This document shows, in pieces, positions 24,428 to 32,819 of a stretch of 64,000 bases of DNA. A program made the position numbers and the translations under genes. The notes beneath the pieces are model-generated. The model was given only the letters and a program-made list of their open reading frames with translations. It did no database searches and was not told the origin of the DNA. Every line of letters starts with the position of its first letter. Within the stretch, counting starts at the first letter, position 1. Source of the DNA: Mesorhizobium carmichaelinearum (GTDB lineage: Bacteria > Pseudomonadota > Alphaproteobacteria > Rhizobiales > Rhizobiaceae); assembly GCF_900199455.1 (NCBI RefSeq), contig NZ_FZQR01000002.1, forward strand, positions 558,001 through 622,000, in the 5' to 3' direction.

Positions 24428-25210
24428 CTACGCCATTTCGGGGCGTCTTGACGCTTCGCGGATCGCCTTGTGCACGCCGCGCTGCAGATCCATGAAGGCG
24501 GGGGTTTCCATCACCTCTTCCCGGCGCGGCCGCTCGATGTCGACATTGAAAGTCTGCATGATGCGTCCCGGGCCGATCCCCATGACGACGATGCGGTCCG
24601 ACAGATAGACCGCCTCTTCCACATCATGCGTGACGAAGAGCACGGTCAGCCTGTGTTCTTCCCAAATCTGGGTCAGCAGTTCCTGCATCTGGTGCCGGGT
24701 CAAGGCATCGAGCGCGCCGAAGGGCTCGTCCATCAGCAGCATCTTGGGCCGATAGGAAAGCGCACGCGCAATGGCAACGCGCTGTTTCATGCCGCCCGAC
24801 AGTTCGGACGGATAGCGGTTGGCACTCTGCGACAGCTTGACGAGGTCGAGATGCTCGAGCGCGATCTCGCGGCAGGCCGCGCGATCGTAACCGGCGGCCT
24901 TGAGAGCGAACTCGATGTTTTGCCGCGCTGTCAGCCAGGGAAGCAGCGTGTAGGACTGGAAGACGACGCCACGGTCGAGACCCGGCTGCAGGATCGACGC
25001 GCCATCGATGCTGAGATCGCCGGCGTCGAAATCCTGCAGTCCGGCGACGATCGACAGCAGCGTGCTCTTGCCGCAGCCCGACGTGCCGACAAGCGAGACG
25101 AACTCATTGTCGGCAAGATCGAGGTTGATGTCACGAAGCACTTCCGTGCGCCGTTCGCCCGTGCCGAAGCTCTTGTCGAGACCGGCGATGCGCAATTTCG
25201 GAACGGTCAT
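24428..25210 (-). CDS. Taurine/nitrate/sulfonate-type ABC transporter ATP-binding protein
   Basis: The 260-residue ATPase has Walker A VGTSGCGKST, Q-loop VVFQSYTLLPWLT, signature LSGGMKQRVAIARAL and Walker B MLLMDEPFGALD, the form found in TauB/SsuB/NrtD-type importers; ELSGGMKQR and FGALDALTRHQMQ are diagnostic. ATG 25210 is preceded by GAGGAA and falls just after the permease stop, so it is preferred over 25237. It is the third gene of a minus-strand binding protein-permease-ATPase operon. Family members import organosulfonates, nitrate or heterocyclic precursors; the neighbouring dehydrogenases suggest a hydroxylated or aminated small molecule. Confidence 0.85.
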   Translation of the reverse strand: MTVPKLRIAGLDKSFGTGERRTEVLRDINLDLADNEFVSLVGTSGCGKSTLLSIVAGLQDFDAGDLSIDGASILQPGLDRGVVFQSYTLLPWLTARQNIEFALKAAGYDRAACREIALEHLDLVKLSQSANRYPSELSGGMKQRVAIARALSYRPKMLLMDEPFGALDALTRHQMQELLTQIWEEHRLTVLFVTHDVEEAVYLSDRIVVMGIGPGRIMQTFNVDIERPRREEVMETPAFMDLQRGVHKAIREASRRPEMA

Positions 25211-25220
25211 CGGCGGTTCC

Positions 25221-26084
25221 TCATTGCGAGTGGCCATCCTGCCGGAACAAGACCTTTTCCAGGGCCTTCATGACCTGGTCGGTGATGAGGCCGAGCACGC
25301 CGAGAAGCAGGATATAGCCGATGATGGTGTTGGTCTGGAAATAGCGCTGCGACACGGTGATGCGATAGCCCAAGCCGGATGTCGCCGCGACAAGCTCGGC
25401 CAGCACCAGCCAGGTCCATGCCCAGCCGAGGCTGATGCGCAGCGTGTCCCAGATGCCCGGCAGGGCACTGGGCACGACGATGCGCGTCAGGATCTTGCGG
25501 TCCGGCAGGCCGAGCGTACGGCCAAGGCCGATGAAGTCGGCGGGAACCCGTTTCACATTGTCCATGATCATCAGCACCTGCTGGAAGAAGGTGCCGATGA
25601 AGATGATCAGGAATTTCTGCGTGTCACCGGTGCCGGCCCACAGGATGGAGAGCGGCACGAAAGCGACGACCGGCATATAGCGGATGAAATCCACCAGCGG
25701 CTCGATGGCGGCCTCCCAGGAGCGGAAACTGCCGATCAGCACGCCGATCGGGATCGACAAAGCCGAGGCGATGAGGAAGCCGATGGAAATGCGATACGCC
25801 GAGGCGCTGAGGTCCACCCACAGCGTGCCGTCAGTGGCGAGCTTGGCGATCTGGGTCGCGACGCTGCCGGGCGATGGCAGGAAAATGGGCTTTACCCATT
25901 CCAGCCCTGTCGCCGCCCACCAGGCAAGGCCAAGCCCGACAAAGACGGTCACCGCGATCATCAGGAAACGCGACCGGGCGATGGGCACGCCGATCCCGGA
26001 GGATCGGCGGCGCCTCGCCTGTTTCGTGACCGGCCCTGATGAGGGAAGAGCCAGACCCGTTTTCGCGGGGGGCTTCGCGGACAT
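25221..26084 (-). CDS. Taurine/nitrate/sulfonate-type ABC transporter permease
   Basis: The 287-residue integral membrane protein has about six helices and the binding-protein-dependent permease loop around VPSALPGIWDTLRISLGWAW, which contacts the ATPase. The basic N-terminal tail (TKQARRRRSSGIGVP) precedes the first helix. It matches SsuC/TauC-type permeases. The start is taken as ATG 26084; a GTG at 26096 would add four residues. It lies 28 bases after the binding-protein gene and 10 bases before the ATPase gene. Confidence 0.85.
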   Translation of the reverse strand: MSAKPPAKTGLALPSSGPVTKQARRRRSSGIGVPIARSRFLMIAVTVFVGLGLAWWAATGLEWVKPIFLPSPGSVATQIAKLATDGTLWVDLSASAYRISIGFLIASALSIPIGVLIGSFRSWEAAIEPLVDFIRYMPVVAFVPLSILWAGTGDTQKFLIIFIGTFFQQVLMIMDNVKRVPADFIGLGRTLGLPDRKILTRIVVPSALPGIWDTLRISLGWAWTWLVLAELVAATSGLGYRITVSQRYFQTNTIIGYILLLGVLGLITDQVMKALEKVLFRQDGHSQ

Positions 26085-26112
26085 CTGCGCTACCACCGCG
26101 ATCCGGCCTTTG

Positions 26113-27123
26113 TCATTGCGCCGCCTTGACGAAGGACGGGTCGATCATCTGCTCCGGCGTCACGTCGGCCTGAAGCAGCTTGGCGTTCTTGGCGGCCGCT
26201 TCGACATCGGCGAATGTCTTGGTGGTGAAATCGCCGGTCAGCGCTGTCTTGTTTTCGGCGAGCGAGTAGTAGCGCACGCCGTCGAAAGCGGTGTTCAGGT
26301 CCTTGACGTCGGAACCGACCGCCTTGGCGATGATGGCGCGGCCACCGGGCGTGTCGGCATTGTAATCCTTGAGTGCTGCGTCCCAGCTCTTGATCATGGC
26401 CAGCACCTGGCCGGGCCGTGACTTGATCACCTCGTCGCGCACCACCAGCACGTCGCTGATCAGGCCGGGATCCTCGCCGGCGGTGAACAGCAGCTTCACG
26501 TCCTTGTTCTGCGCCATGGCGACGGTGAGGTATGGTTCGTAGGTGACCGCGACCGGCACCTGACCCGCGATCAGCGCGCCGCCGGCGTCGGACGCCGGCA
26601 TCGGAACGGCTTTCACATCGTCGATCGACATGCCGTTCTTGGCGAGCGCGTATTTGAGCAAGATGTCGCTCGTCGTGCCTTCCTCGAAGGCGACCTGCTT
26701 GCCCTTGAGGTCCTTAATGGAGGTGACGTCCTTGCCGGCGATGATGGCATCGGCCGTCATCGAGACATCGAGCAAAAGCACGATCTTCACCGGCAGGCCG
26801 GCGGCAACCATGCCCATCGCCGTGTGGGTGGCGATGTTGGCGGCGTCGAGCTGACCGCTTGCGAGCGCAGCATTGATGTCCTTGTCCTCGGCGAAGTTGA
26901 CGATCTGGACGTCCGACAGGCCGTTTGTCTTGAACAGGCCCTTGGCGTCGGCAACGTGCCACTGGCCATAGCCAAGCCAGGGCTCGATGCCGATCTTGAA
27001 CGATCCTGCCTCGGGCGTGGTGGGAATGGCCGCATCGGCCGCGTGGGCCACTGGCGCGGCGGCGAACCCGATGGCGGCGGCCATCATGAGCGCGCGAAAT
27101 TGTCCTGCTAGGTTACGCATCAT
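26113..27123 (-). CDS. ABC transporter substrate-binding protein, NMT1/TauA-SsuA type
   Basis: The 336-residue protein starts at ATG 27123 (AAGGGG upstream) and has a signal peptide ending near VAHAA. The mature part has the family hallmarks FKIGIEPWLGYGQWHVADAK, AALASGQLDAANIATHTAM, DLKGKQVAFEEGTTSDILL and AVTYEPYL. Such proteins deliver taurine, alkanesulfonates, nitrate or pyrimidine precursors to the importer. The HutC-like half-site at 27291-27306 lies upstream, so the GntR gene 27368-28099 may control it. The exact ligand is not shown by the sequence. Confidence 0.84.
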   Translation of the reverse strand: MMRNLAGQFRALMMAAAIGFAAAPVAHAADAAIPTTPEAGSFKIGIEPWLGYGQWHVADAKGLFKTNGLSDVQIVNFAEDKDINAALASGQLDAANIATHTAMGMVAAGLPVKIVLLLDVSMTADAIIAGKDVTSIKDLKGKQVAFEEGTTSDILLKYALAKNGMSIDDVKAVPMPASDAGGALIAGQVPVAVTYEPYLTVAMAQNKDVKLLFTAGEDPGLISDVLVVRDEVIKSRPGQVLAMIKSWDAALKDYNADTPGGRAIIAKAVGSDVKDLNTAFDGVRYYSLAENKTALTGDFTTKTFADVEAAAKNAKLLQADVTPEQMIDPSFVKAAQ

Positions 27124-27290
27124 CTAGTTCCCCTTGATGATCAGACCGCTTTTTACCCAGGCATCCGGTCTGGTGAGACTGTGGGTTTCTGCTCTCGCGG
27201 CACTGTACCTCGGCATTTTACCCACCACTTCATGGTGAAGTGCGAGGATATTTCAGCGTCAGCGCGAACGGATGTCAAGGCTAAAATACA

Positions 27291-27306
27291 TACATGCATA
27301 TACAAG
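27291..27306. promoter_or_regulatory. HutC-type half-site upstream of the importer operon
   Basis: TACATGCATATACAAG contains TATACAAG, which matches one half of the HutC-type operator CTTGTATATACAAG as I remember it. The other half is degenerate (TACATGCA). It lies 168 bases upstream of the binding-protein start, between that gene and the GntR gene. The same CATATACAAG string occurs at 31411-31420. Binding is inferred. Confidence 0.45.
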
Positions 27307-27367
27307 TTAGAGTGACTCAATTTTCCCGTTGATCTGGCGCATCCGCCTCCCTCCATCTGCGTTGTCG

Positions 27368-28099
27368 TCAGTTGGCCTTGGAGGGGGAATAGCGGCTGCC
27401 GAGCGAGTAGCGGCTGCCGACATAGGTCAGCTTACTGATGGTGGCCACGATCGCGCCCGTCCAGGTCCGGCGGTGCAGAAACAGGCAGCAGCTGCCGACA
27501 TCGATGTTCAGATGCCGCGCTGTCTCGGCGTCGGCCGGGATCGCGGAGATGATATGCTCGACCTCGGTCACCGGGGTTTTCTGCATGAGGTAGTCGTAGG
27601 TCGCCGTTTTCGAAAAATCCTGCTTGTCGTAGTCGGGGATCAGGCTCGGATTGACGAAGCGTTCTTCGAGCTGCACCGGCAAATCGTTCTCGAAATTGAC
27701 GACAACGGAGTGATAGATCGAGACGCGCTTCGGAAACTCGAAGGACAGTGCGAGCTCCTTCGTCGGCATGACGGTTTCCAGCACGAGGACTTCGGAGCGA
27801 TGCCGGTTGCCGCGCTCGACGATTTCGGCCGCGATGTTGTTGATCTCGATCAGCGTCGATTGCGGCCGGGGCGGCGCGATGAAGGTGCCGACACCTTGCA
27901 GCCGGATCAGGAATCCCGCCGCGGTCAGTTCCCGCAAGGCCCGGTGGACCGTCATCCGCGAAACACCCAGCGAAACCACCAGCTCGTTCTCGGACGGCAG
28001 CTTGCGATCCTTGCCCCACCGGCCCGTTCCGATATTGGCCAGGATGTAGTCCTTCACCTTCTCGTAAAGAGGGCTCGCCGTATCGGGCAAATCGATCAT
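27368..28099 (-). CDS. GntR family transcriptional regulator, HutC subfamily
   Basis: The 243-residue regulator has an N-terminal GntR winged helix (residues 9-78; SPLYEKVKDYILANIGTGRW, LPSENELVVSLGVSRMTVHR, GVGTFIAPP) and a UbiC-like/HutC effector domain (about 95-240; VYHS-like IYHSVVVNFENDLPVQLEER, FVNPSLIPDYDKQDF, CCLFLHRRTWTG). HutC proteins repress catabolic operons and are released by a pathway intermediate. AAGGATTTTGAA precedes the ATG. It lies at the end of the dehydrogenase operon and upstream of the importer; CATATACAAG half-sites in the two control regions are its likely targets. The effector may be a carboxylate or amino acid intermediate. Confidence 0.85.
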   Translation of the reverse strand: MIDLPDTASPLYEKVKDYILANIGTGRWGKDRKLPSENELVVSLGVSRMTVHRALRELTAAGFLIRLQGVGTFIAPPRPQSTLIEINNIAAEIVERGNRHRSEVLVLETVMPTKELALSFEFPKRVSIYHSVVVNFENDLPVQLEERFVNPSLIPDYDKQDFSKTATYDYLMQKTPVTEVEHIISAIPADAETARHLNIDVGSCCLFLHRRTWTGAIVATISKLTYVGSRYSLGSRYSPSKAN

Positions 28100-28130
28100 T
28101 TCAAAATCCTTTCCGGCAATTTATCGGAAA

Positions 28131-29156
28131 TCACGCCGGCTCAACAGGTTGCCGCATGCGGATGATAGTTTTCAAGCCATCGCTCTGCCCCGCCAACAGC
28201 CGCTCATAGGCGGCCGGAATGTCGTCGAGACCGATCTCGCGATCGATCAGGGCAAGCAGCGGATCGCTCAATTCACCCAGCATCCGCACGGCGTCGGGCA
28301 GCTCGTCGGCGAAGGCGTGGCAGCCCAGCAGCGCGATCTCGCGTTCGACCAGGAGGTTGGGGTCGATGTCGAGACGGCCGTGGAAGATACCGACCATCGC
28401 CACCGCACCGCCAGAATCGAGAACGCCGAGCAACTGGGTGAATGCGGCGATGCTGCCGGTCGCCTCGACGGCGGCCAGCAACGGCGCGTTGCCAGTTGCG
28501 GCGGCAATCGCATCGCGGTTTAGGTCGACGATTGTTGCGCCGGTCACCCGCGCCACGCGGGCAGAGCGCGCCTGGTTGCGGTCGGCGACAAGCACGGTGC
28601 CGGCAAAGGTTCGAGAAAGCAGCAGCGCGGCGAGACCGCCGATCGGCCCGCAGCCGACGACAAGCACCGAGCCAGCCGTCTTCGGCAGACGCCGCACCGC
28701 GTGCAATGCCACTGCGAGCGGCTCAGCCATCGCCGCGACCCGCTCGTCAAGTGCTGCATCGACAACATGCAGCAGTCGCGCGGGTAGAACAGCCTGTTCG
28801 GCGAAGCCGCCGTCGCACACTTCGCCAACGAAGCCCAGCGAAGCGCAGAGATGGCGCCTGCCGGCACGGCATTGTGTGCATTCTCCGCACCAGAAGCGGG
28901 AATCGGCAACCACCCTGTCGCCGACGGCGACGGTGTCAACGCCTTGGCCGAGCGCGGTCACCGTGCCGGTCAGTTCGTGGCCGGCCGTCGAAGGCGAGCG
29001 GCTGATCCATTGGCCGGTGCGGAAATTGTGCAGGTCCGAACCGCAAATGCCGGCGGCATCGACCCTGAGCTTCACCCAGCCCGCATCCGGCGCGCCCGGC
29101 GAAGCGATATCCTCCACCCGCAGATCGCCGGGCCCATAAAGCCGTGCCGCCTTCAT
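28131..29156 (-). CDS. Zinc-dependent alcohol dehydrogenase (MDR family)
   Basis: The 341-residue enzyme shows both zinc sites of the polyol/threonine dehydrogenase branch. The catalytic site is AAGICGSDLHNF plus AGHELTG, and the structural site is the four-cysteine loop CGECTQCRAGRRHLC. The nucleotide motif is VLVVGCGPIGGLAALLL. Such enzymes oxidise secondary alcohols with NAD. GGAGG lies 9 bases before the ATG. It sits between the HisD-family dehydrogenase (15 bases upstream) and the GntR gene (31 bases downstream), in one operon. The presence of three dehydrogenases suggests a substrate with more than one hydroxyl carbon. Confidence 0.85.
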   Translation of the reverse strand: MKAARLYGPGDLRVEDIASPGAPDAGWVKLRVDAAGICGSDLHNFRTGQWISRSPSTAGHELTGTVTALGQGVDTVAVGDRVVADSRFWCGECTQCRAGRRHLCASLGFVGEVCDGGFAEQAVLPARLLHVVDAALDERVAAMAEPLAVALHAVRRLPKTAGSVLVVGCGPIGGLAALLLSRTFAGTVLVADRNQARSARVARVTGATIVDLNRDAIAAATGNAPLLAAVEATGSIAAFTQLLGVLDSGGAVAMVGIFHGRLDIDPNLLVEREIALLGCHAFADELPDAVRMLGELSDPLLALIDREIGLDDIPAAYERLLAGQSDGLKTIIRMRQPVEPA

Positions 29157-29171
29157 CGCGATCGCCTCCGC

Positions 29172-30494
29172 TCAACCGGCGAGGTAGCGGTCGCGGATTT
29201 CCGAGACCGCGTTCTCATGCGAGCTGAAGCCCTCGTAGCGAGCAAGCCTGCGGGCATGCTTCGCCAGTTCCGGATAGGCGGCCGAGGTGACATAGCCGAC
29301 CGACGAGCGCTTGACGAAATCCGTCACCGAAAGCGGCCCATAGGTTCGTGCCCAGCGGCTGGTCGGCAACACCGCATTGGGCCCGAGGACGAAGTTGGCC
29401 AGCGTCACCGGCGTGTGCGGGCCCATGAGGATTTCGGCCGCCTCGGTGATGTGCCCGAGATGCGCGAACGGTTCCTTCGAGAGGATTTCGAGATGTTCGG
29501 GCGCATAGTCGTTGATGAAACGGTAGCTGTCTTCCAGCGACGCGGTCAGCACGATGCCGCCGCGCTTGCCGGTCAGCACCGCGCGCGAAAACTCCACGCG
29601 CTGTTCAGTCATCCGCGACCAGTGTTCCGGGAGTGCGGCAAGTGCAGCCTCGGCGACCTTGCGGCTGTGCGTCACCAGATAGGCCGAGGAATCCGGCCCG
29701 TGCTCGGCCTCGATCAAAAGGTCAAGCGCGGCAAGGCCGCCGTCGACGCTGTCATCGGCAAAGATAATGGCTTCCGACGGGCCGGCAGGCAGGCCCGTGT
29801 TGATGATCGAGGACAGCACACTTTTGGCCGCGACCACCCACGGGCTGCCTGGGCCGACGATCTTGAGCGCGGGCTTCACCGTCTCGGTGCCATAGGCGAC
29901 GGCGGCGACGGCTTGAGCACCGCCGCATTTGTACACCGTCTGCACGCCGGCGAGGCGGGCGGCGACCAGGGTCGCCGCATCCACCGAACCGTCCGCTGTC
30001 GGCGGCGTCACGACGGCGATCTGCGGCACGCCGGCAATGACAGCCGGAACCGAGGTCATCATCGTCACCGACGGAAAGGCGCCCTTGCCGCGCGGCACGT
30101 AGAGCGCGACGGAGGCGATCGGCGTGTACCGGTCGCCGGCATAGGCGCCCGGCCGGACTTCCTTGAGCCACATGGTTTCCGGCTTCTGCTCCTCATGGAA
30201 CCGCCTGATGTTGTCGATGCCGAAGCCGATGCTCTCGACAACGTCCTTTTCGACCTTGTCGAAGGCCGTGTCGAACTCGGCTTCCGAGACCTTCAGTTCG
30301 CCTTCGGCGACATTGGCCTTGTCGAGTTCCCTGGCGAAGCGGATCAGCGCGGCGTCGCCCTCGTCCTTGACGGCCTGGATGATCGGGCGGACCTTTTCGA
30401 CGAAGGCCGATAGATCGGCCTCGGCGCGTTTCAGCAGGCCGACCCGCTGGGTGGCATCAAGCGATGACAGATCGTGGAAGCTGATGTCGGACAT
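29172..30494 (-). CDS. HisD-family dehydrogenase (histidinol dehydrogenase paralogue) with altered metal site
   Basis: The 440-residue protein has the full histidinol dehydrogenase fold: YVPRGKGAFPSVTMMTSVPA, KCGGAQAVAAVAYGTETV, PAGPSEAIIFADD, AEHGPDSSAYLV, the catalytic pair in YAPEHLEIL and a C-terminal GFSSHENAV. From remembered E. coli HisD numbering, the zinc ligands Gln259 and Asp360 are replaced by Glu (IEAEHG) and Asn (ANFVLGPN), and GPNHVLPT reads GPNAVLPT, while the ligands in AEHG and SSHENAV remain. This is a catabolic paralogue rather than the biosynthetic enzyme. HpsN, which oxidises dihydroxypropanesulfonate, is another paralogue, but this sequence differs from it clearly. ATG 30494 has AGAGGAAAA upstream. 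The substrate is unknown. Confidence 0.8.
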   Translation of the reverse strand: MSDISFHDLSSLDATQRVGLLKRAEADLSAFVEKVRPIIQAVKDEGDAALIRFARELDKANVAEGELKVSEAEFDTAFDKVEKDVVESIGFGIDNIRRFHEEQKPETMWLKEVRPGAYAGDRYTPIASVALYVPRGKGAFPSVTMMTSVPAVIAGVPQIAVVTPPTADGSVDAATLVAARLAGVQTVYKCGGAQAVAAVAYGTETVKPALKIVGPGSPWVVAAKSVLSSIINTGLPAGPSEAIIFADDSVDGGLAALDLLIEAEHGPDSSAYLVTHSRKVAEAALAALPEHWSRMTEQRVEFSRAVLTGKRGGIVLTASLEDSYRFINDYAPEHLEILSKEPFAHLGHITEAAEILMGPHTPVTLANFVLGPNAVLPTSRWARTYGPLSVTDFVKRSSVGYVTSAAYPELAKHARRLARYEGFSSHENAVSEIRDRYLAG

Positions 30495-30576
30495 GGATTT
30501 TCCTCTTTGTTGGAACGCAATTTGCCGGCCGGTCACAGTGCGCAAGACGTTGATTTCGAACCCATGGCGAGCCGCC

Positions 30577-31350
30577 TCAGATCGATGCGAGAAACCCGCC
30601 ATCCACCGGAATGGACTGGCCGGTTATGTAAGCGGCAGCATCCGAGGCAAGGAACACGGCGACGCCGTGCAGGTCGCCGAGATCGCCGAAACGATGCTGC
30701 GGGATCTTGGCGAGCATGGACTGCTGCCATGCCTCGTTGCTGTAGAACACATCGGTCATCGCGGTCCTGAAATAACCCGGGGCGATGGCGTTGACCCTGA
30801 TGCCGAGATCCGCCCACTCCGCCGCCAGCGCGCGCGTCATGCCGAGCAGGCCCGATTTGGACGAGCCATACGGGACCGCCGTGGGAATGCCGACTTCCGA
30901 AGTCAGCGAGCAGAGATTGATGATGGCGCCGCCACGCCCGGCGTCGCGCATCTGTCGCGCAGCCGCCTGGGCGCAGAAGAACGCCCCCTTGAGATTGGTG
31001 TCGACGATCCGGTCCCACAGCGCCTCGTCGACGTCGAGCGAGGGCCGGACCTCTTCCATCCCGGCATTGTTGACGAGGATGTCGAGACCGCCAAGCAGGC
31101 CGGCGGCCTCGGCAGTGGCCGTCCGGCAGCGGCCGACATCGGTGACGTCGAGGGCGACGGCATGCGCGACACCGCCGGCCGCGCGGATCGCCGCTGTCGT
31201 CTCCCCGAGGGAGGCCAGGCTGCGCGCGGTGACCGCGACGTCGGCGCCGGCAGCGCTCAGCGCCTCGGCGATGCTGCGGCCGATGCCGCGGCTGGCGCCG
31301 GTGACAAGTGCCTTTCTGCCGGCAAGATCGAACAGAGAAGCATTGCGCAT
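30577..31350 (-). CDS. Short-chain dehydrogenase/reductase (SDR)
   Basis: The 257-residue classical SDR has TGASRGIGRSIAEALSAAG (NAD(P) binding), DILVNNAGMEEV, the catalytic serine region IINLCSLTSEVG and the Tyr-x3-Lys in VPYGSSKSGLLGM. It ends with TGQSIPVDGGFLASI. The start at 31350 has a nearly perfect AAGGAGGATCAC ribosome site. It is the first gene of the SDR-HisD-ADH-GntR operon and is divergent from the HisC-like aminotransferase. The operon context suggests oxidation of an imported alcohol or polyol. Confidence 0.87.
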   Translation of the reverse strand: MRNASLFDLAGRKALVTGASRGIGRSIAEALSAAGADVAVTARSLASLGETTAAIRAAGGVAHAVALDVTDVGRCRTATAEAAGLLGGLDILVNNAGMEEVRPSLDVDEALWDRIVDTNLKGAFFCAQAAARQMRDAGRGGAIINLCSLTSEVGIPTAVPYGSSKSGLLGMTRALAAEWADLGIRVNAIAPGYFRTAMTDVFYSNEAWQQSMLAKIPQHRFGDLGDLHGVAVFLASDAAAYITGQSIPVDGGFLASI

Positions 31351-31407
31351 GTGATCCTCCTTGCCGGTGTCGGTTCCCCGCTTCAATGCCGAGACTATCA
31401 GATCAGG

Positions 31408-31431
31408 TTACATATACAAGCATATACAAAC
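31408..31431. promoter_or_regulatory. Tandem HutC-type half-sites in the divergent control region
   Basis: TTACATATACAAG (31408-31420) is followed directly by CATATACAAAC (31421-31431), giving two copies of CATATACAA in tandem, 10 bases apart. They lie 58-81 bases upstream of the SDR start and about 150 bases upstream of the divergent aminotransferase start. The string CATATACAAG is shared with the importer control region at 27297-27306. The GntR/HutC protein at 27368-28099 is the likely binder; this is inference. Confidence 0.5.
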
Positions 31432-31580
31432 CCTTTCGGCTACGCTACTCCTAGCAAAAATTCGCCGCAACAACGCGCCTGTCGGTGACCTGGCTTGCCC
31501 GGGACGATGCCGCGAAACCCGGTGTTTGAGAACCCGGCCGACGACGGGAGTCTATCGGCCGACCGCAGAGGAGCCCGCTC

Positions 31581-32684
31581 GTGTCGAAAGCTTCAAATAT
31601 GGTCCGAACCGAGGTCACGCGCCTGTCGCCTTACAATTCCGGACTGACCATCGCCGAGGTCATGCAGCGATACGCTCCAGCCAGGATCGCCAAGCTGGGC
31701 TCGAATGAAAACCCGCTTGGCCCGAGCCCGACGCTCGCCACGATGATGCAGGCCGGCGCCGAGATGTTCCGGCTCTATCCGGATCCGGCCGGGCGCGAGC
31801 TGCGCCAGGCCATCGCCGCCAGATATGAATTCGGCGAGGATCAGGTCATCCTCGGCAATGGCTCGGAGGATCTTCTTTCCGTCATCAGCCGTGCCGTCTT
31901 GCGGCCCGGCGATACCGTCGTCACGCTCTATCCGTCATTCCCGTTGCACGAGGACTATGCGACGCTGATGGGCGCGAGTGTCAACCGTGTGGCCGTCAAC
32001 GACGATCTCACCATCAATGTCGATGCCCTGATCGAGGCGGTGCGCGAACGACCGCGCATGCTGCTGTTCTCCAACCCGATGAACCCGGTCGGCAGCTGGC
32101 TCTCCGCCGGCGATCTGTCGAAGGTGCTGGATGCCGCCGGCGACGAGACGCTGATCGTCGTCGACGAAGCCTATGCCGAATATGCCGAGGGCGACGACTA
32201 TGCCTCGTCCCTGCCCTATCTCGGCAAACGCGACGGGCCGTGGATCGTGCTGCGGACATTTTCCAAGGCGTTCGGCCTTGCCGGCTTGCGGATCGGCTTC
32301 GGCATCGTCGGCGACCCGGAATTGCGCGCGCTGCTCGACAGGGTGCGCACGCCCTTCAACGCCAATGGCGTTGCGCAGGCCGCCGCGCTGGCGGCGCTCG
32401 CGGATGAGGAACACCTCGCCAGGGTCGTCGCGCTGGCCAAGGCGGAGAGAGTCCGTGTCGAGAATTTCCTCGCAAGCAAGGGCCTCAAAGTCGCCCCTTC
32501 ACGAGGCAACTTCCTGTTCTTCAACTGCCGACACAATGCCTCCGCCTTCGCCGAGCGCCTGCTGCGCGAAGGCGTCATTGTCAAACCCTGGAAGCAGGAC
32601 GGTTTTGACAGCTACGTGCGTGTCAGCATCGGCTCGCCAACGGAGAACGACCACTTCATGGCCGCGCTGTCGCAACTGTTGTGA
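31581..32684 (+). CDS. HisC-like PLP-dependent aminotransferase
   Basis: The 367-residue fold-type I aminotransferase is of the histidinol-phosphate aminotransferase type: KLGSNENPLGPSP, LGNGSEDLLSVISR, the asparagine in LLFSNPMNPVGSWL, VVDEAYAEYA, and the PLP lysine in RTFSKAFGLAGLRIGF. It begins at GTG 31581, seven bases after GAGGAG. Its divergent promoter is shared with the SDR-HisD operon, and a flavin amine oxidase follows. It is probably catabolic, acting on an amino compound related to the HisD-family substrate. A HisC role in histidine biosynthesis is less likely because no other his genes are near. Confidence 0.82.
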   Translation: MSKASNMVRTEVTRLSPYNSGLTIAEVMQRYAPARIAKLGSNENPLGPSPTLATMMQAGAEMFRLYPDPAGRELRQAIAARYEFGEDQVILGNGSEDLLSVISRAVLRPGDTVVTLYPSFPLHEDYATLMGASVNRVAVNDDLTINVDALIEAVRERPRMLLFSNPMNPVGSWLSAGDLSKVLDAAGDETLIVVDEAYAEYAEGDDYASSLPYLGKRDGPWIVLRTFSKAFGLAGLRIGFGIVGDPELRALLDRVRTPFNANGVAQAAALAALADEEHLARVVALAKAERVRVENFLASKGLKVAPSRGNFLFFNCRHNASAFAERLLREGVIVKPWKQDGFDSYVRVSIGSPTENDHFMAALSQLL

Positions 32685-32819
32685 TTTCCCGAAAGCATAC
32701 AGAATTGCCTTGCGCATACCGGGCACGATATCCGAGGGTCTGTCAATTCCGTGGGCTCTCCCTCGCGGGCGCAGTCACGCCAACATCAGACCAATCACCT
32801 TGTCGTAAGAGCCTGCCCT

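Noticed and set aside
29172-30494. Direct assignment of the HisD-family gene as hpsN (sulfopropanediol dehydrogenase)
   Set aside because: The sequence differs from remembered HpsN in several blocks (for example IEAEHGPDS against GQAEHGHES), so a specific sulfonate role is not supported by sequence.
31581-32684. Assignment as the histidine-biosynthesis aminotransferase hisC
   Set aside because: No other his genes are nearby and the neighbours are catabolic, so I left the gene symbol empty.
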